Shown: positions 34,247 to 42,884 of the stretch, piece by piece
Position numbering within the stretch: the stretch's first letter is position 1
How the letters are laid out: each line of letters begins with the position of its first letter
Assembly (NCBI RefSeq): GCF_020179605.1
Contig: NZ_JAINZO010000002.1
Coordinates: forward strand, 558,001 to 622,000
Reading direction: 5' to 3'
Length of the DNA: 64,000 bases
Source: Geomonas agri
GTDB lineage: Bacteria; Desulfobacterota; Desulfuromonadia; Geobacterales; Geobacteraceae
Translations under genes and position numbers: made by a program
The notes under the pieces: generated by a model
The model's database searches: none
Seen by the model: only the letters and a program-made list of their open reading frames with translations
What the model was told of the DNA's origin: nothing

Positions 34247-36734
34247 GGGCCGACTTGATCTTCTCCCCCAGGCTCGCCATGTCGAAGGGCTTCTGGATGA
34301 AGTTGACCCGGCTGTGGTCCACCCCTTTGTCCAAGAGCGTCTCCGGGGCATAGCCGGACATGTAGATGATCTTCAGGTCCGGGCGCAGGGCGAGGATGGT
34401 TTCCACCGCGTCCTTGCCGCTCGCCCCCGGCAGCATCACGTCCGAGAGCACCAGGTCGATACTGTGTTCCGCCCGGCACAGCTCCAGCGCCTGGGTTGAA
34501 TTCTCGGCCAGGAGCACGCGGTATCCCATGTGCTCCAGCATCTTCAACGTCATCTTCCCCACGATCTCGTCGTCCTCGACCACCAGCACCGTACCGGTCG
34601 CCTGCCCCACCGGCACCGCCTTAAGCTCCTGGACCCGCTCCTGGAAGCGCGGCAGGTAGACCCTGAAGGTGGTGCCCACCCCGCGCTCGCTCTCCACGGT
34701 CACAAAGCCCCCGTTCTGGGTCACCATGCCGTAGACGCTGGCAAGGCCAAGCCCGCTCCCCTGCCCCACCTCCCGCGTCGTAAAGAAGGGTTCGAAGACC
34801 CGCCGGCAGGTCTCGCGGTCCATGCCGTGCCCGGAATCGGAGATGGCGATCTCCAGGTATTCGCCGGGCACCGCGTCTATGTTGGTGCTGCAGACCTCTT
34901 CTCCTACCGAGATGTTTTTGGTGCCGATGACCAAGTCCCCGCCGTGCGGCATGGCAGCGCCTGCGTTACTGACGATGTTGGCAACGATCTCTTCCAGCTG
35001 GGCCGGATCTATGCGCACCGGCCACGACTCCCGGCACAGCTTCAGCGCGATCCTGGCCCCGCTCCCGGCAAGGGTTGACACCTTGCGTGCAAGTTCTGCC
35101 AGCGCCTCGTTCGCGTCGATGGTTTTCGGGGAAATGAGCTGCTGCCGCGAGAAGCACAGGAGCTGCGCCGTGAGGTCGCGGGAACGCTGCGCCGCCTTGC
35201 AGATCTCGTGCAGATTCTCGGCGATGCGCTGGTGACCGTGGTACTCCATCGCCAACATCTCCGCGTAGCCGATGATGACTGACAGCATGTTGTTGAACTC
35301 GTGCGCCACCCCTCCCGCCAGGCGTCCCACCGATTCCATCTTGATGGCCTGCCTGAGTTTGTCCTCCAGAAGCTTCTGCTTGGTGATCTCGTTGATGATC
35401 ATGCCGCAATAGCCCGGCTTGGGACGGAACAGCCAGACCTGGCACCACTTGCCGTTGAAGAAGTAGCGCTCCAGGAACAGCGGCGTCCCCTCGCGGGCCA
35501 GCCGCCCCAGGCTTTCCAGCTGGGAAGGCTCGAACTCAGGGAGCAGCTCCAGCATGGTGCGCCCCACCAGGTCCTCCTCGCAGTGGCCGGTGAAGGCCTC
35601 GAAAGCGGGGTTGACCTCGACGAAGCTGAAGTCGGCAGGGGTCCCCATCGGCCCCAGCAGCATCTTCAAGAGGGCGAAGCCGTTGCCCATGTTCTCGAAC
35701 AGCAGCCGGTACTTGTCCTCGCTCTCCTTCAGGTTGCGATAGACCGTTCGGGCCGAGACGATAGCCATGGCGCAGACGTTGGCGGCGCTGACCGCAAGGT
35801 TCAGGTACCTTTGCAGGTGCTGGGGCATAGCGAAGTAGCCGGCCCAGAGCCACCCTACCAAGCCGTTGTGGTCCAGGCGCACCATGAAACCTGCGCCCTG
35901 CGCCGTTATCTCGAAGCTCCCTCCTACCCTACCGGCGAGTTGGCGCAAGGTGACGTCCTTGGTAAGCACCTCGCCGTGACGGTAGAGCGGTCCGCCGTTG
36001 CCCGGGATGAAAGCAACCTCCCTGGCCCCGAACAGCATTGCGAATACGGAGAGCAGCTCCTCGACCACCCGTTGCTCACCGCTGCTACTGGACAGCCTGG
36101 AGAGCAGATCGAGCAAAAGCGCGTAATCGGAGGCCGGCGCGACGCCGTCGTCCCCTTCCCCCGTCTCCTGCAGTTCCAGTTCGTCGTGCGCCCTTTGCAA
36201 CTGCAGCGCGAGAAGTTCCAGTCCGACCGGTACCGACTCAACCGGCCGCTGCACGAAGGCGCCGAACTCCGCCAGGGTAGTGAGGCTTCCCGGCAAGCTC
36301 CCGGTATCGACCAGGGTGATCCTGGCACAGCTCTCGGCGAAGAATTCGGCCCCGGTAATCTCGTCAAACCCCCAGCCCTCGACGAAAGAGCGCCAGCGGC
36401 TAAGCCAACCCGGGGTGACCAGGTAGCCCCCGGCGGCGGTGAGCCTGTCGAAAGCGTAGTCGCCGCAGATCAGGGCGGCGCAGTGCCGCTTTTTCAGCAG
36501 CTGGATCCGGCGCAGGTCGTCGGGGGGGGCTCCCAGGTGTCCCAGGCATTCGCCCCCCACCACGATCGCCGGTGAGCCGCCGCACAGGCGACGCAGATCG
36601 TCCCAGGAAATCGGGGGACGGCCGCAGCACCCGGCGAAGGTGGTGCACTTCGCCCCCTGCAGGCATCCGCCAGCCAGGGCGCTATTCACCTCCTCCCCGA
36701 GGGCCTCGCAGCAGTAGATACGCGTGGTGGCCAT
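34221..36734 (-). CDS. DUF1638-like hybrid histidine kinase of the corrinoid operon
   Basis: An 837-residue soluble protein. Residues 1-165 are Cys-rich (IYCCEALGEEV, CLQGAKC, FAGCCGRPP) and resemble DUF1638, a family found beside corrinoid methyltransferases. A middle linker/GAF-like region follows, then PAS (about 360-470, FENMGNGFALLKMLL), HisKA with His about 477 (GVAHEFNNMLSVIIGY), the ATPase (GQGSGLGLASVYGM) and a C-terminal receiver with Asp about 763 (LVLSDVMLPGASG). GGGAGGGGGTG precedes ATG 36734, two bases after the stop of the MtaA-like gene, so the longer frame to 36824 is rejected. It probably senses the state of the corrinoid/methyl module. Phosphotransfer is within the chain; the final output is unknown. 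Confidence 0.82.
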   Translation of the reverse strand: MATTRIYCCEALGEEVNSALAGGCLQGAKCTTFAGCCGRPPISWDDLRRLCGGSPAIVVGGECLGHLGAPPDDLRRIQLLKKRHCAALICGDYAFDRLTAAGGYLVTPGWLSRWRSFVEGWGFDEITGAEFFAESCARITLVDTGSLPGSLTTLAEFGAFVQRPVESVPVGLELLALQLQRAHDELELQETGEGDDGVAPASDYALLLDLLSRLSSSSGEQRVVEELLSVFAMLFGAREVAFIPGNGGPLYRHGEVLTKDVTLRQLAGRVGGSFEITAQGAGFMVRLDHNGLVGWLWAGYFAMPQHLQRYLNLAVSAANVCAMAIVSARTVYRNLKESEDKYRLLFENMGNGFALLKMLLGPMGTPADFSFVEVNPAFEAFTGHCEEDLVGRTMLELLPEFEPSQLESLGRLAREGTPLFLERYFFNGKWCQVWLFRPKPGYCGMIINEITKQKLLEDKLRQAIKMESVGRLAGGVAHEFNNMLSVIIGYAEMLAMEYHGHQRIAENLHEICKAAQRSRDLTAQLLCFSRQQLISPKTIDANEALAELARKVSTLAGSGARIALKLCRESWPVRIDPAQLEEIVANIVSNAGAAMPHGGDLVIGTKNISVGEEVCSTNIDAVPGEYLEIAISDSGHGMDRETCRRVFEPFFTTREVGQGSGLGLASVYGMVTQNGGFVTVESERGVGTTFRVYLPRFQERVQELKAVPVGQATGTVLVVEDDEIVGKMTLKMLEHMGYRVLLAENSTQALELCRAEHSIDLVLSDVMLPGASGKDAVETILALRPDLKIIYMSGYAPETLLDKGVDHSRVNFIQKPFDMASLGEKIKSALTGSFAAE

Positions 36735-36736
36735 GG

Positions 36737-37771
36737 TCACCCCCTCCCGCCGGCGAGCGGATAGCGCCCGTATTCCCGCACCGCCTGCCCGATAAGGCCG
36801 AGGGTCGTTTCGGGCACCTGCCACGGGATCTCGCCATGCTGATCCGAGAGGACGAAGCCACCGCCGGAGGCCCCGGCATCAATTGCCCCCTGCACCGCCG
36901 CGACGGTGGCGGCCTCGTCCCAGCTGCGCATCTGGACGCCGTTGAGGTTGCCCAGTACCGCCAGGCGCCCGCGGCAGGCCGCCTTCACCGCCGCAAGGTC
37001 CTCTTCCCCCCCAACGCCGACCATCTTGGTGCCGGTGTCAACCAGGTCGTCCACGACCTGCAGGCAGGGCCCCGACGCCAGGTGAGTGGCGGTCGGCCCC
37101 GCCATGGCGGCTATGGCCTTTTGTGCCACCGGACGGCCGAAGCGGCGATACAGGGTGGGGTCGATCATCTTGGCAGAGGCGAGCGGGTCGAAATAGCAAA
37201 TGGCGTGGGCTCCGGCGGCAAGCTGGGCGTTGCCCCATGCCGCGCAGAAGGCGCCGTTGATCTCCATGAGCCGGTGCATGAGGTCGGGACGGTCGAAGAT
37301 GAGGTCGAGATAGTGGTCGAAGCCGAGCTGCATCACCGGCAGCGAGAAGGGAGACATGACCACGCCGATGATGGGGACGCTGTCGCCGACCGCCTGCCTC
37401 AGGGCGCGCTGCGCTTCCAGTACCCGCGTGAGCCCCGGCACGTCCGCTATCCGCGGCGGGGTGAGCGAGGCAATGGTGTCGGCCTTGAGCGGCGGCGGAC
37501 CCGCGTTGGGAGGGCCGTCCTCCCTGAAGATGGTGCTTCCCCCCCAGGCCTCCGCTTCCAGCGAGGCGTGGAAGAATGCGTAGATGCAGTCGTGCCCGTA
37601 GCGCTTGAGCATGCGCAACTGCCCCTGCACCACGTGTTCGGCTTTGGCAAAGTACTCCTCGATGGTGAGCCCGAGTTCGCGGGCGCCGTGCAGGGAAAGG
37701 AGCAGGAACAGGGGCACCCGGTCCGGCTCCCGGTGCGACAAGGTGGTGAGGACGCGCTCCATGCTGGTCAT
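36737..37771 (-). CDS. MtaA/UroD-like corrinoid methyltransferase homologue
   Basis: A 344-residue TIM-barrel protein of the uroporphyrinogen decarboxylase/MtaA-CmuA superfamily (FLLLSLHGARELGL, GVVMSPFSLPVMQLGFDHY, ICYFDPLASAKMI). Active MtaA-type enzymes bind zinc through HxC and a later Cys. Here the first site reads ATHLASG (Ala/Ser for Cys) and the second SDQHG (His for Cys). The zinc centre is therefore altered or lost, and normal transfer to coenzyme-M-like thiols is doubtful. It overlaps the corrinoid-protein stop by 4 bp and is followed two bases later by the kinase. A sensing or adaptor role is my inference. Confidence 0.85.
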   Translation of the reverse strand: MTSMERVLTTLSHREPDRVPLFLLLSLHGARELGLTIEEYFAKAEHVVQGQLRMLKRYGHDCIYAFFHASLEAEAWGGSTIFREDGPPNAGPPPLKADTIASLTPPRIADVPGLTRVLEAQRALRQAVGDSVPIIGVVMSPFSLPVMQLGFDHYLDLIFDRPDLMHRLMEINGAFCAAWGNAQLAAGAHAICYFDPLASAKMIDPTLYRRFGRPVAQKAIAAMAGPTATHLASGPCLQVVDDLVDTGTKMVGVGGEEDLAAVKAACRGRLAVLGNLNGVQMRSWDEAATVAAVQGAIDAGASGGGFVLSDQHGEIPWQVPETTLGLIGQAVREYGRYPLAGGRG

Positions 37772-38436
37772 GACTCCCCCTCCCTGAGCTGCGCCAGTGC
37801 GGGCAGCACCTGTGACGCCGTGTCGCAGCTCAGGTCCGCCCCCACCTCACGGTGCAGCGCCGGGTCGAGGCGGAAGGGGGCACCTCCCACCACGATGCTG
37901 CACGTTATCCCGAGCCGGTCCAGGGCTTCACGCACCTCGCGCACCTTGAGGGCGGAGGGGAGCATCAATGCCGAGATCAACAGCACCCGCACCCCGTCCC
38001 GCTGCACGCGCCGGACCAACTCCTGCACATCCACCGTGCCGTAATCGAGGTACGGGATGCCGGCCCCCTTGAGCACGAACCCCACCAGGCGCTTGCCCAG
38101 CAGGTGGTAGTCCTCGAGCACCGCCAGCGCCACCCGCCGGCGTTCCTGCACCGACCCGGAACGCCCGCCGAGCACCTCTTCCATGAACTCCTCGCACAGG
38201 CGTCCGCTCATGTAGACGTGGGAGAGGGAAAGATCGCCGCGGTCCCACTTTTCGCCGATGACAGTCAGGGCCGGAGCGATCACCTGTTCGCAGAAGTTCA
38301 AAGGGGAGAGGCCGGAATCGGCATGGATGCGCTGTATGGCCAGCCGGTCCATCCCAACCAGGGCGGATTCCAGCAGCAGCACGGGGGAACCTTCACGATA
38401 ATCGGCAGCGTTACCGGAATAGCAGGAGGTGACCAT
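37768..38436 (-). CDS. Corrinoid (B12)-binding protein
   Basis: A 222-residue protein with an N-terminal helical cap (LNFCEQVIAPALTVIGEKW, DLSLSHVYMSGRLCEEF) and a C-terminal Rossmann-like B12-binding domain. That domain has the cobalt-ligating DxHxxG motif (EDYHLLGKRLVGFVLKGAG) and the later GGAP loop (SIVVGGAPFR). This is the MtaC/MtbC/MetH layout, with base-off/His-on corrinoid. It heads the three-gene operon with the MtaA-like protein and the kinase. It should carry a methyl group on cobalt; the methyl donor is not visible, since no MtaB-type substrate enzyme lies in the window. Confidence 0.88.
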   Translation of the reverse strand: MVTSCYSGNAADYREGSPVLLLESALVGMDRLAIQRIHADSGLSPLNFCEQVIAPALTVIGEKWDRGDLSLSHVYMSGRLCEEFMEEVLGGRSGSVQERRRVALAVLEDYHLLGKRLVGFVLKGAGIPYLDYGTVDVQELVRRVQRDGVRVLLISALMLPSALKVREVREALDRLGITCSIVVGGAPFRLDPALHREVGADLSCDTASQVLPALAQLREGES

Positions 38437-38751
38437 GTATCTCTCCAGATAGCAACTTGTTGCACGGAAAACGACAAGCAGATCCAGTCAATACAGCTTA
38501 AACATCAGGGGAATCGAAGAAGACACTTCGGTTAGGACTAAAACTTACACCTCCTTCGGATATTAGTCCACTGCAATGTTCACCTTTTTGACAGCCATGG
38601 AGCTCTTTTGACTATTTTTTGGATTCTTTGTGACTGTAATCACTCTCGCTGTGTCAGTCTTCGCGGCAGCCTCCCTGCCGGCCAAAGCCCGGCATTGACT
38701 GGAGCGCCCAAACAATTATCATACTCTAATTATTCATCGGAGGTGATAGCC
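38437..38751. other. Divergent intergenic region
   Basis: A 315-bp gap between the divergent corrinoid operon and glf. It is AT-richer than its surroundings around 38600-38740 and must hold both promoters. No riboswitch, including a cobalamin riboswitch B12 box, could be recognised on either strand, and no small gene is supported. Confidence 0.5.
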
Positions 38752-39888
38752 ATGGGCGCATTTGACATTGTGGTCGTGGGAGCGGGAATTTCCGGGTCGA
38801 CACTGGCGGAACGTTACGCCGCCCGGGGTGCACGGGTGCTGGTGCTGGAGAAGCGGCACCATATCGGCGGCAACTGCTACGACAGTTTCGACGACCACGG
38901 CATCCTGGTCTCCAACTATGGCGCCCACCTGTTCCATACCGAGTACGAGGACGTGTGGCGCTACGTGAACCGCTTCTCCCAGTGGTACCCCTACCAGCAC
39001 CGCGTGCTGGCCCGGGTGGACGGCAAGCTGGTGCCGATCCCCGTCAACATCACCACGGTCAATTCCGTGTTCGGGCTCACCATGCAATGCGAAGCCGAGA
39101 TGCAGCGCTTCCTGGACCGGGTCCAGGTGAAGCACCCCGCCCCCGCAAACGGAGAGGACGCGGCTCTGGCGCGGGTGGGGCACGTCCTGTACGAGAAGAT
39201 GTTCAAGCACTACACCAAGAAGCAGTGGAACAAGTATCCGCACGAACTGGACGCCTCGGTGCTGCAGAGGATCCCCATCCGCACCAACTTCGACGACCGC
39301 TACTTCAGCGACCGCTACCAGGCGCTACCCCTGGAGGGGTACACGAAACTCTTCGAGAAGATGCTCGCCCACCCCAACATCGAGGTGCGCCTGAACACCG
39401 ACTACTTCGACGTCAGGGACAGCGCCGAGGTGCGCGGCTGCCGCAAGCTCTTCTACGCCGGCCCCATCGACCGCTTCTTCGACTACCGGCATTCGCGGCG
39501 CCAGAAGCTGCAGTGGCGCTCCATCCGCTTCGAGTGGATCACCCTGGACCAGGAGTACTTCCAGGAGAACTCGGTGATCAACTACCCCGACCCCGTCGAC
39601 GGCGACTTCACCCGCATCGTCGAGTACAAGCACTTCACCCGCCAGAAGCACCACAAGACCACCATCTCCCGCGAGTACACCACCGACGAGGGGGAACCGT
39701 ACTACCCGGTCCCCAACCCCGAGAACGAGGCCATCTACCGGCGCTACCAGGAGGAGGCTGACCGGCTGGCCAACGTTCACTTCGTCGGGCGCCTGGCCAA
39801 CTACAAGTACTTCAACATGGACCAGGCCTTCAAGAACGCCCTCGACCTGTTCCACGGCCTGGAGGGGGCCGACGCCGACTTGTTGTAA
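38752..39888 (+). CDS. glf: UDP-galactopyranose mutase
   Basis: A 378-residue FAD enzyme that interconverts UDP-galactopyranose and UDP-galactofuranose. It has the dinucleotide fold VVVGAGISGSTLAERYAARG, LEKRHHIGGNCYD, the substrate-loop region YGAHLFHTEYEDVW, the family motif TKKQWNKYPHELDASVLQR and the C-terminal VHFVGRLANYKYFNMDQ. GGAGGTGATAG seven bases before the ATG fixes the start. It opens a same-strand run of galactose genes and implies that Galf is placed in a surface glycan. Confidence 0.95.
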   Translation: MGAFDIVVVGAGISGSTLAERYAARGARVLVLEKRHHIGGNCYDSFDDHGILVSNYGAHLFHTEYEDVWRYVNRFSQWYPYQHRVLARVDGKLVPIPVNITTVNSVFGLTMQCEAEMQRFLDRVQVKHPAPANGEDAALARVGHVLYEKMFKHYTKKQWNKYPHELDASVLQRIPIRTNFDDRYFSDRYQALPLEGYTKLFEKMLAHPNIEVRLNTDYFDVRDSAEVRGCRKLFYAGPIDRFFDYRHSRRQKLQWRSIRFEWITLDQEYFQENSVINYPDPVDGDFTRIVEYKHFTRQKHHKTTISREYTTDEGEPYYPVPNPENEAIYRRYQEEADRLANVHFVGRLANYKYFNMDQAFKNALDLFHGLEGADADLL

Positions 39889-39952
39889 ATCGCGGTTGCC
39901 CTGCTAGTCTTTGCGGATGAATTTTTTTTAATCCTTCATCGAGGCATGGCGC

Positions 39953-41740
39953 ATGGAATATCCCCGCCCCCAACTGCAGCGCCCGGAATGGCTCTCCCTG
40001 GACGGCCCCTGGCGCTTCACCTACGACGACGCCGGGCGCTACGGCATCCCGTCCGACATCGAGTCCTGGCCGCTCACCATCGAGGTCCCCTTCGCCCCGG
40101 AAGCCAACGCCTCCGGCATCGGGGACACCGGTTTCCACAAGGTCTGCTGGTACCAGCGCGACTTCGAGTTGCGCCCCGAACCGGGCAAGAAGGTGCTGCT
40201 GCACTTCGGCGCCGTCGACTACCTGGCCCACGTCTGGGTCAACGATATGCTGGTGGCCAGGCACCGTGGCGGCTTTACCCCCTTCAGCGCCGACATCGGC
40301 CACGTGCTCTCCGCCAACGGCATCCAGCGGGTCACGGTGCGGGTGGAGGACGACCCCGAAGACCTGGAAAAGCCGCGCGGCAAGCAGGATTGGCGCCCAG
40401 AGCCCCATGCCATCTGGTACTACCGCACCACCGGCATCTGGCAGACGGTCTGGCTGGAGCAGGTGCCTGAGACCTACGTCAGGAGGATCCGCTGGTCGCC
40501 GCACCTGGAACGCTGGGAGATCGGATTTGAGGCCTTCATCCTGGGGCCCATCGCCGACGAACTCGAGGTGCAGGTGCGCCTCTCCAGCGACGGCGACCTC
40601 CTGGTCGAGGACCGCTACCGGGTGATCCGCGGCGAGGTGCACCGCAGGATAGCCCTCTCCGACCCCGGCATCGACGACTTCCGAAATGACCTGCTCTGGT
40701 CCCCCGAGCACCCGCGCCTGATCGATGCGGAGGTGAAGCTCATGCAGGGGGGCGAGGTGATTGACAGCATCACCTCCTACACGGCGCTTCGCTCCGCGAA
40801 GGTGCACCGGGACCGCTTCCTCCTGAACGGCCGGCTCTACCCCCTGAAGCTGGTGCTGGACCAGGGGTACTGGCCCGATACCCTGATGACGCCCCCCTCC
40901 TCCGAGGCGGCCCGGCGCGACGTGGAGCTCGCCAAGGCGATGGGGTTCAACGGGGTGAGAAAACACCAGAAGCTCGAGGACCCGCGCTACCTGTACTGGG
41001 CGGACCGGCTCGGCCTCGTCGTCTGGGCCGAGATGCCATCGGCCTTCCGCTTCACCAACCGCGCCGTGAAGCGCCTGATGCGGGAGTGGACCGAGGCAAT
41101 AGAGCGCGACTACAGCCACCCTTGCGTCATCGTCTGGGTCCCTTTCAACGAATCATGGGGGGTCCCCGACCTCACCGCCACCCAGGCCCACCGCGATGCG
41201 GTGCACGCCTTCTACCACCTCACCAAGACGCTCGACCCGGAGCGCCCCGTGATCGGCAACGACGGCTGGGAAAGCTCGGCAACCGACATCATTGGCATCC
41301 ACGACTACGACAACAACCCGGACACGCTCCGGGCGCGCTACGGCCCGCAGGTGAAGCCGGACGAGCTCTTCGACCGGCGCCGCCCCGGGGGACGCATCCT
41401 CACCCTGGACGGCTACCCGCACCGGGGCCAGCCCATCATCCTCACCGAGTTCGGCGGGGTCGCCTACGTGAACCCCGCGGACGAGTCGCACCGGGGCACC
41501 TGGGGCTACTTCAGGCACGACAACCTGGAGCAGTTCGAGAAACTGGTGCTCGCCCTGATCGACGTCGCCCGCGGCACCGCCATGTTCAGCGGCTTTTGCT
41601 ACACCCAGTTCGCCGACACCTTCCAGGAAGCCAACGGCCTCCTCTACCCGGACCGGACCCCGAAGATCCCGCTGGAGAAAATCGCCCAGGCGGTACGGGG
41701 ACAGGTCGAGGAGGGGGCGCTGCATTGGGAAAGCACCTAG
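39953..41740 (+). CDS. Glycoside hydrolase family 2 enzyme
   Basis: A 595-residue GH2 protein. It has an N-terminal jelly-roll sugar-binding domain (SLDGPWRFTYDDAGRYG, HFGAVDYLAHVWVND), an Ig-like middle domain and a TIM barrel with general acid WVPFNESWGVPD and nucleophile ILTEFGGVAY. There is no signal peptide, so it acts in the cytoplasm. Beta-galactosidase-type activity fits the neighbours, but beta-glucuronidase and beta-mannosidase branches share these motifs. It could recover galactose from short oligosaccharides. A 64-bp gap separates it from glf and 58 bp from galT. Confidence 0.88.
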   Translation: MEYPRPQLQRPEWLSLDGPWRFTYDDAGRYGIPSDIESWPLTIEVPFAPEANASGIGDTGFHKVCWYQRDFELRPEPGKKVLLHFGAVDYLAHVWVNDMLVARHRGGFTPFSADIGHVLSANGIQRVTVRVEDDPEDLEKPRGKQDWRPEPHAIWYYRTTGIWQTVWLEQVPETYVRRIRWSPHLERWEIGFEAFILGPIADELEVQVRLSSDGDLLVEDRYRVIRGEVHRRIALSDPGIDDFRNDLLWSPEHPRLIDAEVKLMQGGEVIDSITSYTALRSAKVHRDRFLLNGRLYPLKLVLDQGYWPDTLMTPPSSEAARRDVELAKAMGFNGVRKHQKLEDPRYLYWADRLGLVVWAEMPSAFRFTNRAVKRLMREWTEAIERDYSHPCVIVWVPFNESWGVPDLTATQAHRDAVHAFYHLTKTLDPERPVIGNDGWESSATDIIGIHDYDNNPDTLRARYGPQVKPDELFDRRRPGGRILTLDGYPHRGQPIILTEFGGVAYVNPADESHRGTWGYFRHDNLEQFEKLVLALIDVARGTAMFSGFCYTQFADTFQEANGLLYPDRTPKIPLEKIAQAVRGQVEEGALHWEST

Positions 41741-41798
41741 CACAAATCCCCCGCACAGATACCCTCAGGCCCCGACGCCGAGGGAAAGGGACGACGAC

Positions 41799-42884
41799 AT
41801 GCTCTACAGGGAAGAGATGAAGAAGCCCGACGGACGCAGCCTCACCCTCTACGGCCGCACCCCGATCCGGGTCGAGGGGGAGGCCCCCTGCCCGAACCGC
41901 GAGCCTTTGCAGGCCAACCCGCACCTGCGCTGGCACCCCCTGCGGGGGGAATGGGTCGCCTATGCGAGCTACCGCCAGGGGCGCACCTTCATGCCCCCCC
42001 CCGAGTTCAACCCGCTTGCCCCCACCCGCGACCCGGAGAACCCGACCGAGCTCCCCCAGGGGGAGTACCAGGTGGCGGTGTTCGACAACCGCTTCCCTTC
42101 GCTGGCCCAGGCCGCCCACGACCCGCCGCGGGAGGCGGTGAAGACCGCACCGGCCCGGGGCAAGTGCGAGGTGGTGGTCTTTACCAAGGACCCGATCGCC
42201 TCGCTCGCCTCGCTGCCCCTGGACCACATCGAGCTCCTCATGGAAGTCTGGGGGGACCGGGTGGCCGTGCTCGGCAGCGACAAGTGCATCAAGTACGTGC
42301 TCCCGTTCGAGAACAAGGGGGTCGAGGTTGGGGTGACCCTGCACCACCCGCACGGCCAGATTTACGCCTATCCCTTCGTCCCGCCGGCCCCGGCGCGCAT
42401 GCAGACCGAGGAGCTGATGCACTACCGCGAGCGGGGGCGCCCGCTGCTCGAGGAACTGATCGAGGGGGAGGTGATCTCCGGAGAGCGCATCCTCTACGCA
42501 GGCGAACACGCCGTCTCCTTCGTCCCCCCCTGCGCCCGCTACCCCTACGAGGTGTGGGTGGCGCCGCGCCGGGCGGTCCCCGGGTTCGACCGGCTGGAGC
42601 CGGCGGTGCGGGCCGACCTGGCCCGGGCCCTGAAAACCACGCTCCTCAAATACGACGGACTGTGGCAGCGCCCTTTCCCCTACCTGATGGCGTGGTACGG
42701 CGCCCCCACCGACGGCAGGCACCACCCCGAGAGCCACCTGCACGCCGAGTTCTATCCCCCCTACCGCTCCAGCGACCGGCTCAAGTACCTGGCCGGCACC
42801 GAACTTGCCGCCGGCATGTTCGCCAACGACGCGCTCCCCGAGGAGAAGGCGCGTGAACTGAAAAATGTGGAGGTGCTGCTATGA
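41799..42884 (+). CDS. galT: Galactose-1-phosphate uridylyltransferase
   Basis: A 361-residue HIT-superfamily enzyme of the Leloir pathway that swaps UMP between UDP-glucose and galactose-1-phosphate. The nucleophilic His sits in LHHPHGQIYAYPF and the C-terminal HPESHLHAEFYPP completes the metal and substrate site. The N-terminal LRWHPLRGEWVAYASYRQGR is typical. Its last 4 bp overlap the next ATG (M24-like gene). Confidence 0.95.
   Translation: MLYREEMKKPDGRSLTLYGRTPIRVEGEAPCPNREPLQANPHLRWHPLRGEWVAYASYRQGRTFMPPPEFNPLAPTRDPENPTELPQGEYQVAVFDNRFPSLAQAAHDPPREAVKTAPARGKCEVVVFTKDPIASLASLPLDHIELLMEVWGDRVAVLGSDKCIKYVLPFENKGVEVGVTLHHPHGQIYAYPFVPPAPARMQTEELMHYRERGRPLLEELIEGEVISGERILYAGEHAVSFVPPCARYPYEVWVAPRRAVPGFDRLEPAVRADLARALKTTLLKYDGLWQRPFPYLMAWYGAPTDGRHHPESHLHAEFYPPYRSSDRLKYLAGTELAAGMFANDALPEEKARELKNVEVLL

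Noticed and set aside
38437..38751. Cobalamin riboswitch ahead of the corrinoid operon
   Set aside because: No B12-box-like sequence found on either strand.
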